A stretch of 64,000 nt of DNA from Muricauda sp. SCSIO 65647 (lineage in GTDB: Bacteria; Bacteroidota; Bacteroidia; Flavobacteriales; Flavobacteriaceae): contig NZ_CP091037.1 of assembly GCF_021534965.1 (NCBI RefSeq), positions 3,045,501 through 3,109,500 on the forward strand, written 5' to 3'. The notes beneath the pieces are model-generated. The model saw only the letters and a list, made by a program, of their open reading frames with translations, was not told the DNA's origin and did no database searches. The position numbers and the translations under genes are program-made. Below, one piece after another: positions 1 to 10,760 of this stretch (position 1 is the first letter of the stretch; the number at the start of each line of letters is the position of its first letter).

Positions 1-2145
1 ACCTGGGTGTTGAACAAAGAGAGCAATGACAAGAACAAGGTGATCTTCAACAAAACCTTTGATAGCATCAGAATAGAAGAGGTGGTCATGAACAATGACA
101 ATAGGGAGCAGATTCGGTTAAGGGGCGAGCTGGCCGATTCGACGTATAAAGACCTAGAGCTGCAATTCAAGATCGTGTCGTTGCGCAAGATATCCCCGGC
201 GATCGATAGCCTTCGGCTTGACGGCGAGGTAAACGGATCTTTGAATATTCTGCAAAAAGATAGCAAGTACCTTCCGACGACGAACATGTCTATCGGTAAT
301 TTCAGTGTCAACGATATCCCCTTGGGTGATTTGGAGATAGGCATTTTTGGAAACAATGACCTTACCGAATTTGGGGTCAACACATGGTTGTCTGACAAAG
401 GCAAAGAGAAGTTGAGTTTAAATGGTAACGTTTTCAACAAGAACAAAAAGGTCTTACTTGACCTGAACGCCACATTCAATAATTTTGACCTACTGCCCTT
501 TAGTCCATTGGGTGAAGATGTGATTTCGAATATCAGGGGACTCGTCAACGGCAGTGCTGCGATTACGGGCGATGCTTCGAATCCTAAAATTGATGGCGAG
601 CTTACTTTAAACGATGCAGGGCTTGGCATACCGTACTTGAATGTCGATTATGATTTTTCACCACTCTCAAAGGTTAGGTTGTTCGACCAAACCTTTTATT
701 TTGAAAATATCGGCTTGACCGATGTGGTCGAGGGCACGAAAGCAAGTTTAGACGGTACTATAAGCCATGAAGGGTTCGATGATTGGCAATTGGACTTGGA
801 TTTGGATACCAACAATGGTCGCTTTTTGGTGCTGAACACCGATTTCGATGAAGAGGCACTTTACTATGGCACAGGTTTTATAAGCGGTACGGGGAGTATT
901 TATGGTCCGACCAATGCCCTTAACATTACGATGGACGCGACCACGGCAAGCGGCACCTCACTAAAAATACCTTTGAGTGATGTGACCAGTGTCGGCGATT
1001 ATTCCTTCATTAATTTTATCGACAAGAATGCAGAAAAGACCATTGAGGCCGAAAGGGTACTTGACGAATACCAGGGCTTGGAAATGGCCTTTGATTTGGT
1101 GGTCACTCCAGATGCCGAGGTCGAGATTGTTGTCGATCGCAGTACGGGCAGCTCATTGAGGGGTACGGGCGAAGGTATTCTCTTGATCGAGATCAATACC
1201 AACGGCAAGTTCAATATGTATGGCGATTTTGTTGTCGTTACGGGAGAATACAATTTCAAATATGGAGGGGTGATCGATAAAACGTTCAATGTTAGGCCTG
1301 GTGGCACCATTTTGTGGGAGCGTGACCCTTTGGCGGCGCTGTTAGATATGGAAGCGGTATATGCCCTCAGTGCCAACCCAGGGCCATTGTTGGACAATAC
1401 GGGTTACAGGGGCCGTATTCCCACAGAGGTAGTGGTACGATTGAGAGGAGAGCTTGAAAGCCCTAGTATTGACTTTGATATTGAATTTCCTGGTACCAGT
1501 TCGGTAGTGCTTTCACAATTGGAATACCGTCTGCAAGACCCCACTGTCGAGGAGCGCAATGCCTTTTTCCTATTGGCCCAGGGTACTTTCGTAAACGAAC
1601 AGACAGGGCTCAATCAACAGGCGGTAACAGGTAACCTTATTCAAACTGCTTCCGGACTGCTCAATCAGATTCTTGGGGGTAACAATGACAAGTTTAATTT
1701 TGGACTTTCCTATGAACAGGGGCTATTGGACACAGAAACTGATTTTCGGGCAGAAGATAGGATCGGTGTGACGGTTTCTACCCAGATTTCCGATCGTATT
1801 CTTGTAAATGGTAGGGTCGGGGTACCGGTAGGGGGCGTTTCAGAGACTGTTGTGGCCGGCGATGTGGAAGTGCAGGTAATATTGAACGAAGAGGGAACGT
1901 TGAGCGCCAAGATTTTTAACCGTGAAAACCAAGTCCAACAATTTTTCGCGGAACGACAAGGCTATACCCAGGGCGTAGGTCTATCGTATCAGGTCGATTT
2001 CAATAGTTTTAGGGACCTTCTTCGAAAAGTCTTTCAAAAAAAAGAGAAAGCCAAAGAAGGTCAACCACCCGAAAGCATTCCTTCAAATGTTATGGGAAAG
2101 GATAGCTTGATTCGTTTTTACACAAAGACCAATTCTCCGAAATAG
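1..2145 (+). CDS. tamB: TamB-family translocation/assembly protein, C-terminal part (5' end outside window)
   Basis: The reading frame is open from base 1 to a stop at 2145, giving 714 residues that are the C-terminal part of a much larger protein; TamB homologues usually exceed 1000 residues. The sequence is a long run of beta-strand repeats rich in Asp, Asn and Gly, as in the beta-taco groove of AsmA-like bridge proteins. The last roughly 350 residues match the DUF490/TamB C-terminal style, with VVTGEYNFKYGG and a late RILVNGRVGVPVGG stretch. By family knowledge, TamB spans the periplasm from the inner membrane and works in lipid transport and outer-membrane protein assembly. A GTG at position 7 could be read as a start, but the frame is open upstream of it, so truncation by the window edge is the better explanation. 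Confidence 0.88.
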   Translation, partial: TWVLNKESNDKNKVIFNKTFDSIRIEEVVMNNDNREQIRLRGELADSTYKDLELQFKIVSLRKISPAIDSLRLDGEVNGSLNILQKDSKYLPTTNMSIGNFSVNDIPLGDLEIGIFGNNDLTEFGVNTWLSDKGKEKLSLNGNVFNKNKKVLLDLNATFNNFDLLPFSPLGEDVISNIRGLVNGSAAITGDASNPKIDGELTLNDAGLGIPYLNVDYDFSPLSKVRLFDQTFYFENIGLTDVVEGTKASLDGTISHEGFDDWQLDLDLDTNNGRFLVLNTDFDEEALYYGTGFISGTGSIYGPTNALNITMDATTASGTSLKIPLSDVTSVGDYSFINFIDKNAEKTIEAERVLDEYQGLEMAFDLVVTPDAEVEIVVDRSTGSSLRGTGEGILLIEINTNGKFNMYGDFVVVTGEYNFKYGGVIDKTFNVRPGGTILWERDPLAALLDMEAVYALSANPGPLLDNTGYRGRIPTEVVVRLRGELESPSIDFDIEFPGTSSVVLSQLEYRLQDPTVEERNAFFLLAQGTFVNEQTGLNQQAVTGNLIQTASGLLNQILGGNNDKFNFGLSYEQGLLDTETDFRAEDRIGVTVSTQISDRILVNGRVGVPVGGVSETVVAGDVEVQVILNEEGTLSAKIFNRENQVQQFFAERQGYTQGVGLSYQVDFNSFRDLLRKVFQKKEKAKEGQPPESIPSNVMGKDSLIRFYTKTNSPK

Positions 2146-2263
2146 GGTATGAAATCCATAAATTTCCCTATCCACAAAAAAAGGGAATAAAACGAAAACG
2201 TTTGAGTTTTTACCTGATTGTAAATAAGGGCCAGATGGTATAAGTTCTTTGCAATAAGTTTGC

Positions 2264-2271
2264 TAGCTTTG
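2264..2271 (+). promoter_or_regulatory. Bacteroidota-type -7 box upstream of pfkA
   Basis: TAGCTTTG matches the Bacteroidota -7 consensus TAnnTTTG exactly and lies 17 bases before the pfkA ATG, which would leave a very short leader. No TTG or TTTG occurs at the usual 17-23 base spacing; the nearest TTTG (2248-2251) is only 12 bases away. The call therefore rests on one half-site. Confidence 0.4.
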
Positions 2272-2288
2272 CTATCGCAAAAATTTCA

Positions 2289-3275
2289 ATGGCTTCAGAA
2301 ATCAAGAAAATAGCGGTATTCACCTCAGGAGGCGATTCTCCGGGAATGAACGCGGCAATTCGTTCAGTGGTACGTACATGTGCCTATATGAAACTCGAGT
2401 GCATAGCGATTTACAGGGGGTACCAGGGCATGATAGATGGTGATTTCAAGGAAATGGACGCCCGTAGTGTCAACAACATCATCAATAAAGGGGGCACAGT
2501 ATTGAAATCTGCCCGGTGTGAAGAGTTCAGGACAAAAGAAGGAAGACAGAAAGCCTATGAGCAACTCAAAAAGAACAATATCGATGCTTTTGTGGTGATC
2601 GGGGGCAATGGTAGTTTCTCAGGGGCCCAATTGTTCAATAAAGAGTTTGGTTTTCCGGTAATTGGCATTCCTGGTACCATTGACAATGATATACTGGGTA
2701 CCTCATATACCATTGGTTTTGATACGGCCATCAATACGGTGGTAGAGGCCATCGACAAGATTCGCGATACCGCTAGCTCGCACAACCGATTGTTCTTCAT
2801 CGAGGTGATGGGTCGCGATGTGGGCCATATCGCCCTGAATTCAGGTGTCGGGGCGGGCGCTGAAGAGATATTGATTCCTGAGCAGAACTTGGGGCTCGAG
2901 CGATTGGTCGATTCTTTGAAGAGAAGTAAAAAATCTGGGAAATCATCGAGTATTGTAATAGTTGCCGAAGGTGATAAGATCGGTAAGAATGTCTTTGAAT
3001 TGAAAGAGTATGTCGAAGAACATTTGCCCATTTATGATGTGCGGGTCTCTGTTTTGGGCCATATGCAACGTGGTGGCGGCCCTACTTGTTTTGATAGGGT
3101 ATTGGCGAGTAGAATGGGGGTAAGGGCCGTAGAGGCACTTTTAGAGGGTAAAACGAACTATATGGTAGGTATTCGTGATACGAAACTGGTACTTGTTCCG
3201 ATTGAAGAGGCCATAAGTGCACACACCGCCATCGATGAAGAACTCATTAGAGTTTCCGATATTATGACAACATAG
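2289..3275 (+). CDS. pfkA: 6-phosphofructokinase (PfkA family)
   Basis: Cytosolic glycolytic enzyme that phosphorylates fructose 6-phosphate to fructose 1,6-bisphosphate. It has 328 residues, the usual length for bacterial PfkA. Visible family motifs are GGDSPGMNA near residue 14 (nucleotide loop), PGTIDND near 131 (catalytic Asp region), MGRDVGHIA near 175 and GHMQRGG near 258. The phosphoryl-donor loop reads GGNGS where E. coli PfkA has GGDGS, so the Mg/ATP-contacting Asp is an Asn here; I confirmed the AAT codon. gap follows 24 bases downstream on the same strand and is very likely co-transcribed, then a sugar kinase. Identification as a phosphofructokinase is secure; donor specificity (ATP or PPi) is less certain because of the loop change. 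Confidence 0.95.
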   Translation: MASEIKKIAVFTSGGDSPGMNAAIRSVVRTCAYMKLECIAIYRGYQGMIDGDFKEMDARSVNNIINKGGTVLKSARCEEFRTKEGRQKAYEQLKKNNIDAFVVIGGNGSFSGAQLFNKEFGFPVIGIPGTIDNDILGTSYTIGFDTAINTVVEAIDKIRDTASSHNRLFFIEVMGRDVGHIALNSGVGAGAEEILIPEQNLGLERLVDSLKRSKKSGKSSSIVIVAEGDKIGKNVFELKEYVEEHLPIYDVRVSVLGHMQRGGGPTCFDRVLASRMGVRAVEALLEGKTNYMVGIRDTKLVLVPIEEAISAHTAIDEELIRVSDIMTT

Positions 3276-4301
<1,026 letters not shown>

Positions 4302-4340
4302 CCTACGGTTGTATCTACCTAACCAAGCATAGCATAGTAC

Positions 4341-5192
4341 ATGATATTGATTGTCGACAGTGGGGCGACCAAATCAGATTGGATCGCCCTTGATGAAAAA
4401 GGCGAAAAGCTTTTCAATACCCAAACGCTGGGCTTGAGCCCTGAAGTATTGACCAAAGAGGTCATCGAAGATCGGCTGGCCAATAATTTTGAGCTCTCTA
4501 AGAACAGGGAAGAGGTCGCCCAATTGTTTTTCTATGGTGCCGGCTGCGGTACCGATCGTATGAAACGTTTTTTAAAAGGCATTTTCAACGATTTTTTTCC
4601 CAAGGCAAAGATCGAGGTGAACGAAGATACCTTTGCGGCCATTTATTCGACCACGACAATAGGTAGCCCTGGTATCGTCTGTATTTTGGGCACTGGATCG
4701 AATTGCAGCTATTATGATGGCCACCAACTGTTTCAAAAAGTGACCTCATTGGGTTATATTTTGATGGACGATGGTAGTGGTAATTTCTTTGGAAGAAAAC
4801 TTTTGAGGGATTACTATTACCACAAAATGCCCCAAGACCTCGGAATCAAGTTTGCCAAAGAGTTCGACCTCGATGCCGATGTTATCAAAGAGAACCTATA
4901 CAAGCAACCAAATCCGAACACGTATCTTGCGAAGTTTGCACGTTTCATTGTTGAGAACAAAGAGCATCCCTATTGCAAAGGGGTAATTCACAAGGGGTTT
5001 CAGCAATTTGTGAACAACCATATCATGCAATTTGAACTGGCGACGAAAGTGCCCATTCATTTTGTGGGAAGTATCGCTTATTATCTGCAAGAAGAGTTGA
5101 AAACTGTCATTAAGAACAATGATTTGATACAAGGGGCGATTCGCCAAAGACCGATCGATGGTCTGGTCGAGTTTCACAAAAGCACTATTTAA
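4341..5192 (+). CDS. BadF/BadG/BcrA/BcrD-type ATPase, probable N-acetylglucosamine kinase
   Basis: A 283-residue member of the ASKHA (actin-like) sugar kinase fold. The N-terminal phosphate-1 loop reads VDSGATKSDW, and an adenosine/phosphate-2 segment ILGTGSNC lies near residue 115. A glycine-rich stretch DDGSGNFFGRKLL near 142 is typical of the GlcNAc-kinase-like branch. By family it would phosphorylate an amino sugar such as GlcNAc in the cytosol, which fits peptidoglycan sugar recovery, but the substrate cannot be read from sequence. It follows gap by 39 bases and probably belongs to the same transcript. Its 3' end overlaps the 3' end of the opposing ridA gene by 8 bases. Confidence 0.82.
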   Translation: MILIVDSGATKSDWIALDEKGEKLFNTQTLGLSPEVLTKEVIEDRLANNFELSKNREEVAQLFFYGAGCGTDRMKRFLKGIFNDFFPKAKIEVNEDTFAAIYSTTTIGSPGIVCILGTGSNCSYYDGHQLFQKVTSLGYILMDDGSGNFFGRKLLRDYYYHKMPQDLGIKFAKEFDLDADVIKENLYKQPNPNTYLAKFARFIVENKEHPYCKGVIHKGFQQFVNNHIMQFELATKVPIHFVGSIAYYLQEELKTVIKNNDLIQGAIRQRPIDGLVEFHKSTI

Positions 5193-5565
5193 TCGCTATC
5201 ATTGAAATTTCGACATTGACGAATTTGGGCAGATTGGCCACCTCTACTGTCTCTCTCGCAGGGGCAGAGTCAACATTGAAATAAGAACCATACACCTCGT
5301 TGATCGCTGCAAATTGGTGCATGTCTTTCAAAAATATTGAGGTCTTTACCGCATTCTCAAAGGTCATTCCGGCTTCCGTCAGAATGGCCTTTATGTTTTC
5401 CATGCACTGTTGGGCTTCCATTTTGATGTTGCCCGTTACCAATTCACCGGTTTTTGGGTCAACGGGTATCTGACCCGAGATGTACAATGTTCCGTTTGAT
5501 AAAACCGCTTGGTTATAGGGCCCTATGGGTGCAGGGGCGTTTGAAGTATTGATTATTTTTTTCAC
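5185..5565 (-). CDS. ridA: RidA family reactive imine/enamine deaminase
   Basis: A 126-residue YjgF/YER057c/UK114 family protein. The N-terminal APIGPYNQAV, the GQIPVDPKTGE turn and the C-terminal APARETVEVANLPK with its conserved substrate-binding Arg are all present. The family hydrolyses reactive enamine/imine intermediates released by PLP enzymes, protecting the cytosol. The start codon is GTG at 5565, chosen because the conserved KKIINTSNAPAP begins right after it. It lies 54 bases downstream of the lptD-like gene on the same strand and may be transcribed with it. Confidence 0.93.
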   Translation of the reverse strand: MKKIINTSNAPAPIGPYNQAVLSNGTLYISGQIPVDPKTGELVTGNIKMEAQQCMENIKAILTEAGMTFENAVKTSIFLKDMHQFAAINEVYGSYFNVDSAPARETVEVANLPKFVNVEISMIAIK

Positions 5566-5619
5566 GATGCTTATTTATTGTCAATAGTTTAGTTCATTTA
5601 CCCTGACCAGCAGCAATTG

Positions 5620-8418
5620 TTATCGCCTTCCCAGTCTACGCTGGCTGCGTTGCTCCCATTTCACATCTTGTAGTATTGAACTGCTGATACCGATAAAAAA
5701 GTCCCATCGTTCATTTGTACCAAAGGGTACCCAATTGAAACGCAGATCAAAGCTACCCAGATTTCGTTGAAACCTGAATTGGGTCAGTGTGAAGCCCTTG
5801 TTCTTAAAGTCGTATCCTGACGAAAAGCCTAGACTCCATTTGGGGGTCAACTCAATATTGCCCGAGAACATTAGCGAATTATTGGTGATTTCACTTTGGC
5901 GATTACTGTTGTTATAGGTCGTGGCATAGGCCAAACGAAGGTCCCAGGGCAGTTTTGTGTTGTAAATGGGCACCTCTTCGTCATCATCATCATTTTTTCG
6001 CTTATCTGCAATTTGGCTGGCCGCTGTATCAAAACCCTGACCAAATAGATCGTCAACTCTACCCCCACTGGTAGCTCGGTAGTACTCATCGCCATCTGGT
6101 TCTTCCTCTGTATCCTTTTTATCTTTTTTCTTGAAGGTTTCACTATTCAATGAATACCCTATGTTCAAACTCGCCCGTGTCAAACGAAACAATCCTCCGC
6201 CGCTATTGATGTTCAGAGTATTGATTCGACGCCCATTGTTGTCAATGGCGTACGGATCAAGGTTTCCCGTAAAGTTGATGGACATCTTATTGTCGAGTAT
6301 CGTGGTGCCCCCATTAAAACTAACAGGGGACAGTTTGAGCGAATCTGCCTCAAAATTATAGGAAGTCGCAAAGTTGAGGTTGCTCAACAAGGATATCTTT
6401 TTTGGTTCTGTCGCCGTTGAGTCTTTATCCCTGACTTTGGCTTCCAAAGTGTTTTGCAGTGAAAAGCTAACAGAATTCGATTTGTTGAGACTGGGCGCCC
6501 CGTTTAAAGTACCTTCAAAACGACTGTACAATACCTCTTCACCATCGAGATCGGTATAAGAATCATAGAATTGTTCGAATGAAGGCGTATAGCCCCAGCC
6601 TATCGAGGGCCGCATGACATGGCGAATGGCCTGTATTTTTTTATCCTCCCCAAAATTGAAGGTACCGTAAAGCGTGGTTCCGATGTTGGCACTGAAACCG
6701 TAGCGATTATAGCGATCGAAACCACTGATGGTGTCCAATACCACTTCACGGTTGCTATCTGGATCGTCGGGATCAAGACCACGTTCAAAAGTTTCCAAAG
6801 TCCATACATCCTCATAATTGGCACCAACGGTCACGCTGAAATATTTGGCCACTTTGAAGTTGGTGCTTAGCGGTATGGTATGGCGGGCACCTACACGGGC
6901 GTCATCGAACATTCTAGAAGTGAAAAAGAGCGAATCGGTGGTCGTAATACGGTTCTCGGCCCTAAGATTGTACTGCAGGTTGAGGTTTTGGATGATTCCT
7001 TTTTTGAGGCCATCCCTTTTGGCAAAAGGAAAAATACGTTCCATACTGGCCTGTAGGGTCGGGAGTGTCAAATTAATGGCCTCGGTGTTGGTGTTTTGGT
7101 TATGTGTAGCGGTCAGGCTCAGATTGACCGATGGATAGGCCGGAAAGGTCTTAGAATATGAAATCGAAGACGACAAGTTGTTATTTTGGGTATTGGCCAG
7201 GTTAACCTGGTTGGCCGATTGCCTGAAATAGTTGCTACTGCCCAAATTGACCGAAGCCGAAAACCGGGAATTCGGATTTGCCTTTGGGTCTTGCGAATGG
7301 GTGATCTGTAAGTTGTAGATCGTAGTTCTGCTAAAATCTGAAAACCCTTTTTGGCTGGTGACCAAATTCTCAAACCTAAAATTGATATTGCCCCTAAACT
7401 GATAGCGTTTTGTATAAATGGACTGTGTTCTGAAACCATAACTTCCATTAGTGAAAAAATCACCCAGAATGCTAAAATCAACATAGTCGCTGATCGGAAA
7501 ATAATATCCCCCGTTTTGTATGAAATAACCTTGTTGCGGGTTATTTCCAAACGTAGGGAATATAAGTCCTGCGGTCCTTCCAGTGGTCAACGGAAAATAG
7601 GCAAAAGGCAACGCAATGGGTGTGGGCACATCAACTATGTACATATTGCTGAACCCAGCGATGATTTTCTTGCCGGGCACAAACTTTGCTTTTCTGACCC
7701 TAATGTAATAATCTGGGTCGATGGTATCTTTCGAGGTCGTCAGTTTGCCATCTTTCAAGAAATAGACCGAGTCATTCTCTTTCTTGGTCACTTCTGCCAA
7801 CACTTTCATGGCATCTGAACCAAACGAACCCAAACCTGCTTGTTGTTCGGTACGCGAATTGAAGATCAAGGCTTTCTGGGTATCAAAGTTGAATCGAATC
7901 GAATCAGGAATCACCTCATTGTCGCCCTGTTTGAAATAGGGGAGTTGTGAGTAGGTGCTGTCAGCAGGGTTGAAAATACGACCGGCATAGACCTCGTTCT
8001 TGACATAATCCAACACAATGATGCCCGCTTTTAGCTCGGTATCTTGATAATAGATTTCTGCCTCATCATAGAGATAGATTTTCTGCTCCGTTTGGCTAAT
8101 TCGCACATAATCTTTGGCCTTATACTTTATTTTGTCCAGCAACAGGGCTTTTTTCTTGGGAACGGTATCGGTTTCTGTAGAATCAAGCGGAATGGAATCA
8201 TTCAAAAAGTTTGGCGGGATCAAAGGGGCTTTAATCGAATCTTTTACCGCTTTGATGGGCAACGGAACAATAGGGTCTTCTTGTGCTGAAGCCACCACAC
8301 CCATGAACAACAGAAATAGGAGTGGAAAAAAATGTTTGTTTGCTTGCAACGCGATAAATCCTATTTTTGTGATAGCTTGGCTTGGTTTTTGAAGTCCAAA
8401 CTTACACATATTTTTCAT
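5620..8418 (-). CDS. LptD-like LPS-assembly outer-membrane protein
   Basis: A 932-residue outer-membrane protein. A hydrophobic N-terminal segment ending in VVASAQ (about residues 27-46) is a signal peptide. Residues about 100-300 resemble the OstA/LptD beta-jellyroll (for example YLYDEAEIYYQDTELKAG), and the rest alternates polar and aromatic strands as in a large barrel, ending with SSILQDVKWEQRSQ near the C-terminus. By family, LptD inserts lipopolysaccharide into the outer leaflet after delivery through LptA. An acidic Asp/Glu insertion near residue 810 (DDDDEEVP) is probably a surface loop. It is divergent from the amidase gene (61-base gap). The Bacteroidota branch differs strongly from E. 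coli LptD, so the exact role is family inference. Confidence 0.82.
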   Translation of the reverse strand: MKNMCKFGLQKPSQAITKIGFIALQANKHFFPLLFLLFMGVVASAQEDPIVPLPIKAVKDSIKAPLIPPNFLNDSIPLDSTETDTVPKKKALLLDKIKYKAKDYVRISQTEQKIYLYDEAEIYYQDTELKAGIIVLDYVKNEVYAGRIFNPADSTYSQLPYFKQGDNEVIPDSIRFNFDTQKALIFNSRTEQQAGLGSFGSDAMKVLAEVTKKENDSVYFLKDGKLTTSKDTIDPDYYIRVRKAKFVPGKKIIAGFSNMYIVDVPTPIALPFAYFPLTTGRTAGLIFPTFGNNPQQGYFIQNGGYYFPISDYVDFSILGDFFTNGSYGFRTQSIYTKRYQFRGNINFRFENLVTSQKGFSDFSRTTIYNLQITHSQDPKANPNSRFSASVNLGSSNYFRQSANQVNLANTQNNNLSSSISYSKTFPAYPSVNLSLTATHNQNTNTEAINLTLPTLQASMERIFPFAKRDGLKKGIIQNLNLQYNLRAENRITTTDSLFFTSRMFDDARVGARHTIPLSTNFKVAKYFSVTVGANYEDVWTLETFERGLDPDDPDSNREVVLDTISGFDRYNRYGFSANIGTTLYGTFNFGEDKKIQAIRHVMRPSIGWGYTPSFEQFYDSYTDLDGEEVLYSRFEGTLNGAPSLNKSNSVSFSLQNTLEAKVRDKDSTATEPKKISLLSNLNFATSYNFEADSLKLSPVSFNGGTTILDNKMSINFTGNLDPYAIDNNGRRINTLNINSGGGLFRLTRASLNIGYSLNSETFKKKDKKDTEEEPDGDEYYRATSGGRVDDLFGQGFDTAASQIADKRKNDDDDEEVPIYNTKLPWDLRLAYATTYNNSNRQSEITNNSLMFSGNIELTPKWSLGFSSGYDFKNKGFTLTQFRFQRNLGSFDLRFNWVPFGTNERWDFFIGISSSILQDVKWEQRSQRRLGRR

Positions 8419-8479
8419 TCTGTTACTTGGACTTCACTTTATTTTAACCTGCCATAACCTTTACAAATCAAGGGCACTT

Positions 8480-9739
8480 ATGACTAAAAACAAGTTGGTT
8501 TTTCTGATTTTCCCGGCAACCGCGATTCTTCTCCTTTCCTTTAATAAAAATGATGTCGATGCCGCATTGAATGATGAGTTTGTAGTCGTTTTGGATGCCG
8601 GCCATGGTGGCCATGACCCGGGAAATCTGGGTAACGGCTATCTTGAAAAAAATATAGCTCTTAACATAGTTCTAAAAGTTGGTGAACAACTTGAGAAGAA
8701 TCCGAATGTAAAAGTGATCTATACACGAAAAGACGATTCGTTTGTCGATTTGTACATACGTGGAAAGATAGCCAACGATGCCAATGCGGATCTTTTTGTT
8801 TCGATACATTGTGATTCACATAATTCAGATGCACATGGGGCAGGAACATTTGTAATGGGCCTGCACGCCAACAAACAGAATTTTGAGGTGGCCAAAAAGG
8901 AAAACTCCGTTATCTATCTCGAAGACAATTATGAGGAAAAGTATGCCCAATACAATATCAACTCGCCCGAATCGGTCATCGGCCTGACCATCATGCAAGA
9001 AGAGTTCTTGGACCAAAGCATTCAATTGGCAAAGTTTTTACAAGATAATTTTACGACCAAATTGAGCCGCAAAGACCGAAAGGTCAAACAAGCTGGCTTC
9101 ATAGTATTGCACCAGACTTTCATGCCCAGCGTGTTGATCGAGGCCGGATTTTTGACCAACAAAAATGAAGGGGCCTATTTGAATTCTAAAAAAGGGCAAC
9201 AAGAAATGGCCAGAGCCATTGCCGATGCCATACTGACCTATAAGGAAAACATTGACCCCAATATCGAAAAGCTTCAGCCACCAGTCCAAGAGCCGACTGT
9301 GGTAGTGGCCGAGAAGACACCTATAACAAAGGTCGAAGAGCCTGAAAAAAAGCAAGAAACCATCAATGTTGAGTCGCCGACAAGTTCGTCAGAAGAGAAA
9401 AAGGAGGAAATTGTGGCAGCGGTCAAAAAGAAAGACCCTGTAGAAAAAGAACCCAAAGAAGTGGCCTCTGCAAATATTGTCTTTAAGGTGCAATTGATGG
9501 CTAGCTCTAAGGTCATTCCCCTAGATGGTGATTATTTCAACGGCCTCAATACCTTGACAAAAGAACCGTACAAAAACCTCTACCGATATATGTACGGTGA
9601 GACCAATTCGTATCTGAAGGCTAAACTGTTGAAGTCAAATGCCGATGCCAAAGGGTACACCACATCATATATTGTGGCCTATAGAGATGGTGCCAGAATA
9701 CCTATAAGCGAGGCCCTGAAATACGTTCCGGAACAATAG
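8480..9739 (+). CDS. N-acetylmuramoyl-L-alanine amidase (Amidase_3) with SPOR-like C-terminus
   Basis: A 419-residue secreted peptidoglycan amidase that cleaves the bond between MurNAc and L-Ala during cell-wall remodelling. A short N-terminal hydrophobic segment acts as export signal. Zinc ligands and catalytic residues of Amidase_3 are visible: LDAGHGGHDPG near residue 39, the Glu in YLEKNIAL, the His in VSIHCDSH near 114 and the Glu in VLIEAGFLTN near 218. A Lys/Glu/Pro-rich linker (about 255-330) leads to a final domain starting VFKVQLMASSKVIPL that resembles the SPOR fold, which binds denuded glycan strands. mlaD follows 52 bases later on the same strand. Confidence 0.92.
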   Translation: MTKNKLVFLIFPATAILLLSFNKNDVDAALNDEFVVVLDAGHGGHDPGNLGNGYLEKNIALNIVLKVGEQLEKNPNVKVIYTRKDDSFVDLYIRGKIANDANADLFVSIHCDSHNSDAHGAGTFVMGLHANKQNFEVAKKENSVIYLEDNYEEKYAQYNINSPESVIGLTIMQEEFLDQSIQLAKFLQDNFTTKLSRKDRKVKQAGFIVLHQTFMPSVLIEAGFLTNKNEGAYLNSKKGQQEMARAIADAILTYKENIDPNIEKLQPPVQEPTVVVAEKTPITKVEEPEKKQETINVESPTSSSEEKKEEIVAAVKKKDPVEKEPKEVASANIVFKVQLMASSKVIPLDGDYFNGLNTLTKEPYKNLYRYMYGETNSYLKAKLLKSNADAKGYTTSYIVAYRDGARIPISEALKYVPEQ

Positions 9740-9791
9740 CCGCTTTGAGAAAAATATTCCTAATTTTGTTAGAAACGGAAAAACACAGAGT

Positions 9792-10760
9792 TTGAAGCTC
9801 TCTAGAGAAGTTAAAACGGCCATCATAGTCTTAATCGGAATATTCTTGTTCATATTGGGCTATAGTTATCTTAAATCAAATTCTCTTTTTGATAAATCGA
9901 AGACATTTTATGCTGTTTACGATCACGTAGGTGGGCTACAGACAGGCACCCAAGTCTCTGTCAACGGATTAAATGTGGGCAACGTGGTCGATATCAAGTT
10001 TAAAGATAAATCGGGCCAATTATTGGTTACTTTCTCAGTGGGCAAAGACTTTGAGTTTTCGAAAAACAGTAAGGCAGAACTATATGACACTGGGATAATC
10101 GGGGGCAAAGGAATTCAAATAATTCCAGTTTTTGATGGCGCCCCCCCTGCCCAATCAGGTGATACACTGAAGACCGGTATCAGACCCGGTATTACAGAAT
10201 TGGTACAAGAAAAATTGACCCCATTACAGATGAAGGTAGAAGGGGCTTTTTCACATGCCGATTCATTATTGATGAACGTGAACACGATGCTTGACGACCC
10301 AACAAAGAGAGACCTTCAGCAAAGCATATCAGGGTTGAACCAATTGATCAAAAGTCTTCAGGGAAGCGCTAATAAACTGAATCAATTGTTGGGCAATAAT
10401 CAGCAGCAGTTAGATAGCTCAATAAAGAATTTCAACACCATGACGGCCAATTTCTCAAAATTATCAGAAGACTTGGCCAACGCTGGTCTTGATAAAACCT
10501 TGACCAATCTTCAAACCTCATTGAACAACTTGAACGCAGTGCTGTCAAAAGTTGAAAAAGGAGAGGGGTCATTGGGCAAACTGGTCACCGATGATGAACT
10601 GTACAAAAATCTCTCTGAGGCTTCCAGGGAACTCGATTTATTGCTACAAGATTTTAGGTTGAATCCAAAGCGGTACGTGAACGTTTCCGTTTTCGGCAAA
10701 AAACAGAAAGAATATACTTTGCCCGAAGATGACCCCGCTGAAAAACCTGACAATAACTAG
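9792..10760 (+). CDS. MlaD/MCE family lipid-transport protein
   Basis: A 322-residue periplasmic lipid-binding protein anchored in the inner membrane. One transmembrane helix spans about residues 10-27 (TAIIVLIGIFLFILGYSYL). The MCE domain covers about 38-115, with VGGLQTGTQVSVNGLNVGNV and the GIIGGKGIQI turn. A coiled-coil C-terminal half is rich in Asn, Gln and Leu. MCE proteins of this kind carry phospholipids between membranes as part of an ABC system; no ATPase or permease partner lies in this window. The start is TTG at 9792, chosen because KLSREVKTA directly precedes the helix and no ATG is available. The stop abuts the next ATG with no gap, so the next gene is co-translated. Confidence 0.88.
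   Translation: MKLSREVKTAIIVLIGIFLFILGYSYLKSNSLFDKSKTFYAVYDHVGGLQTGTQVSVNGLNVGNVVDIKFKDKSGQLLVTFSVGKDFEFSKNSKAELYDTGIIGGKGIQIIPVFDGAPPAQSGDTLKTGIRPGITELVQEKLTPLQMKVEGAFSHADSLLMNVNTMLDDPTKRDLQQSISGLNQLIKSLQGSANKLNQLLGNNQQQLDSSIKNFNTMTANFSKLSEDLANAGLDKTLTNLQTSLNNLNAVLSKVEKGEGSLGKLVTDDELYKNLSEASRELDLLLQDFRLNPKRYVNVSVFGKKQKEYTLPEDDPAEKPDNN

Noticed and set aside
2140-2175. Inverted repeat after tamB (ATAGG..GAAAT / ATTTCCCTAT)
   Set aside because: Imperfect, with a bulge and no T-run; not convincing as a terminator.
2555-3031. Minus-strand open frame of 158 codons
   Set aside because: Complete overlap with pfkA catalytic domain; a codon-bias shadow.
7119-7818. Open frames on both strands within the LptD-like gene
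   Set aside because: They are shadows of the long barrel gene; no start context, no homology-like motifs.
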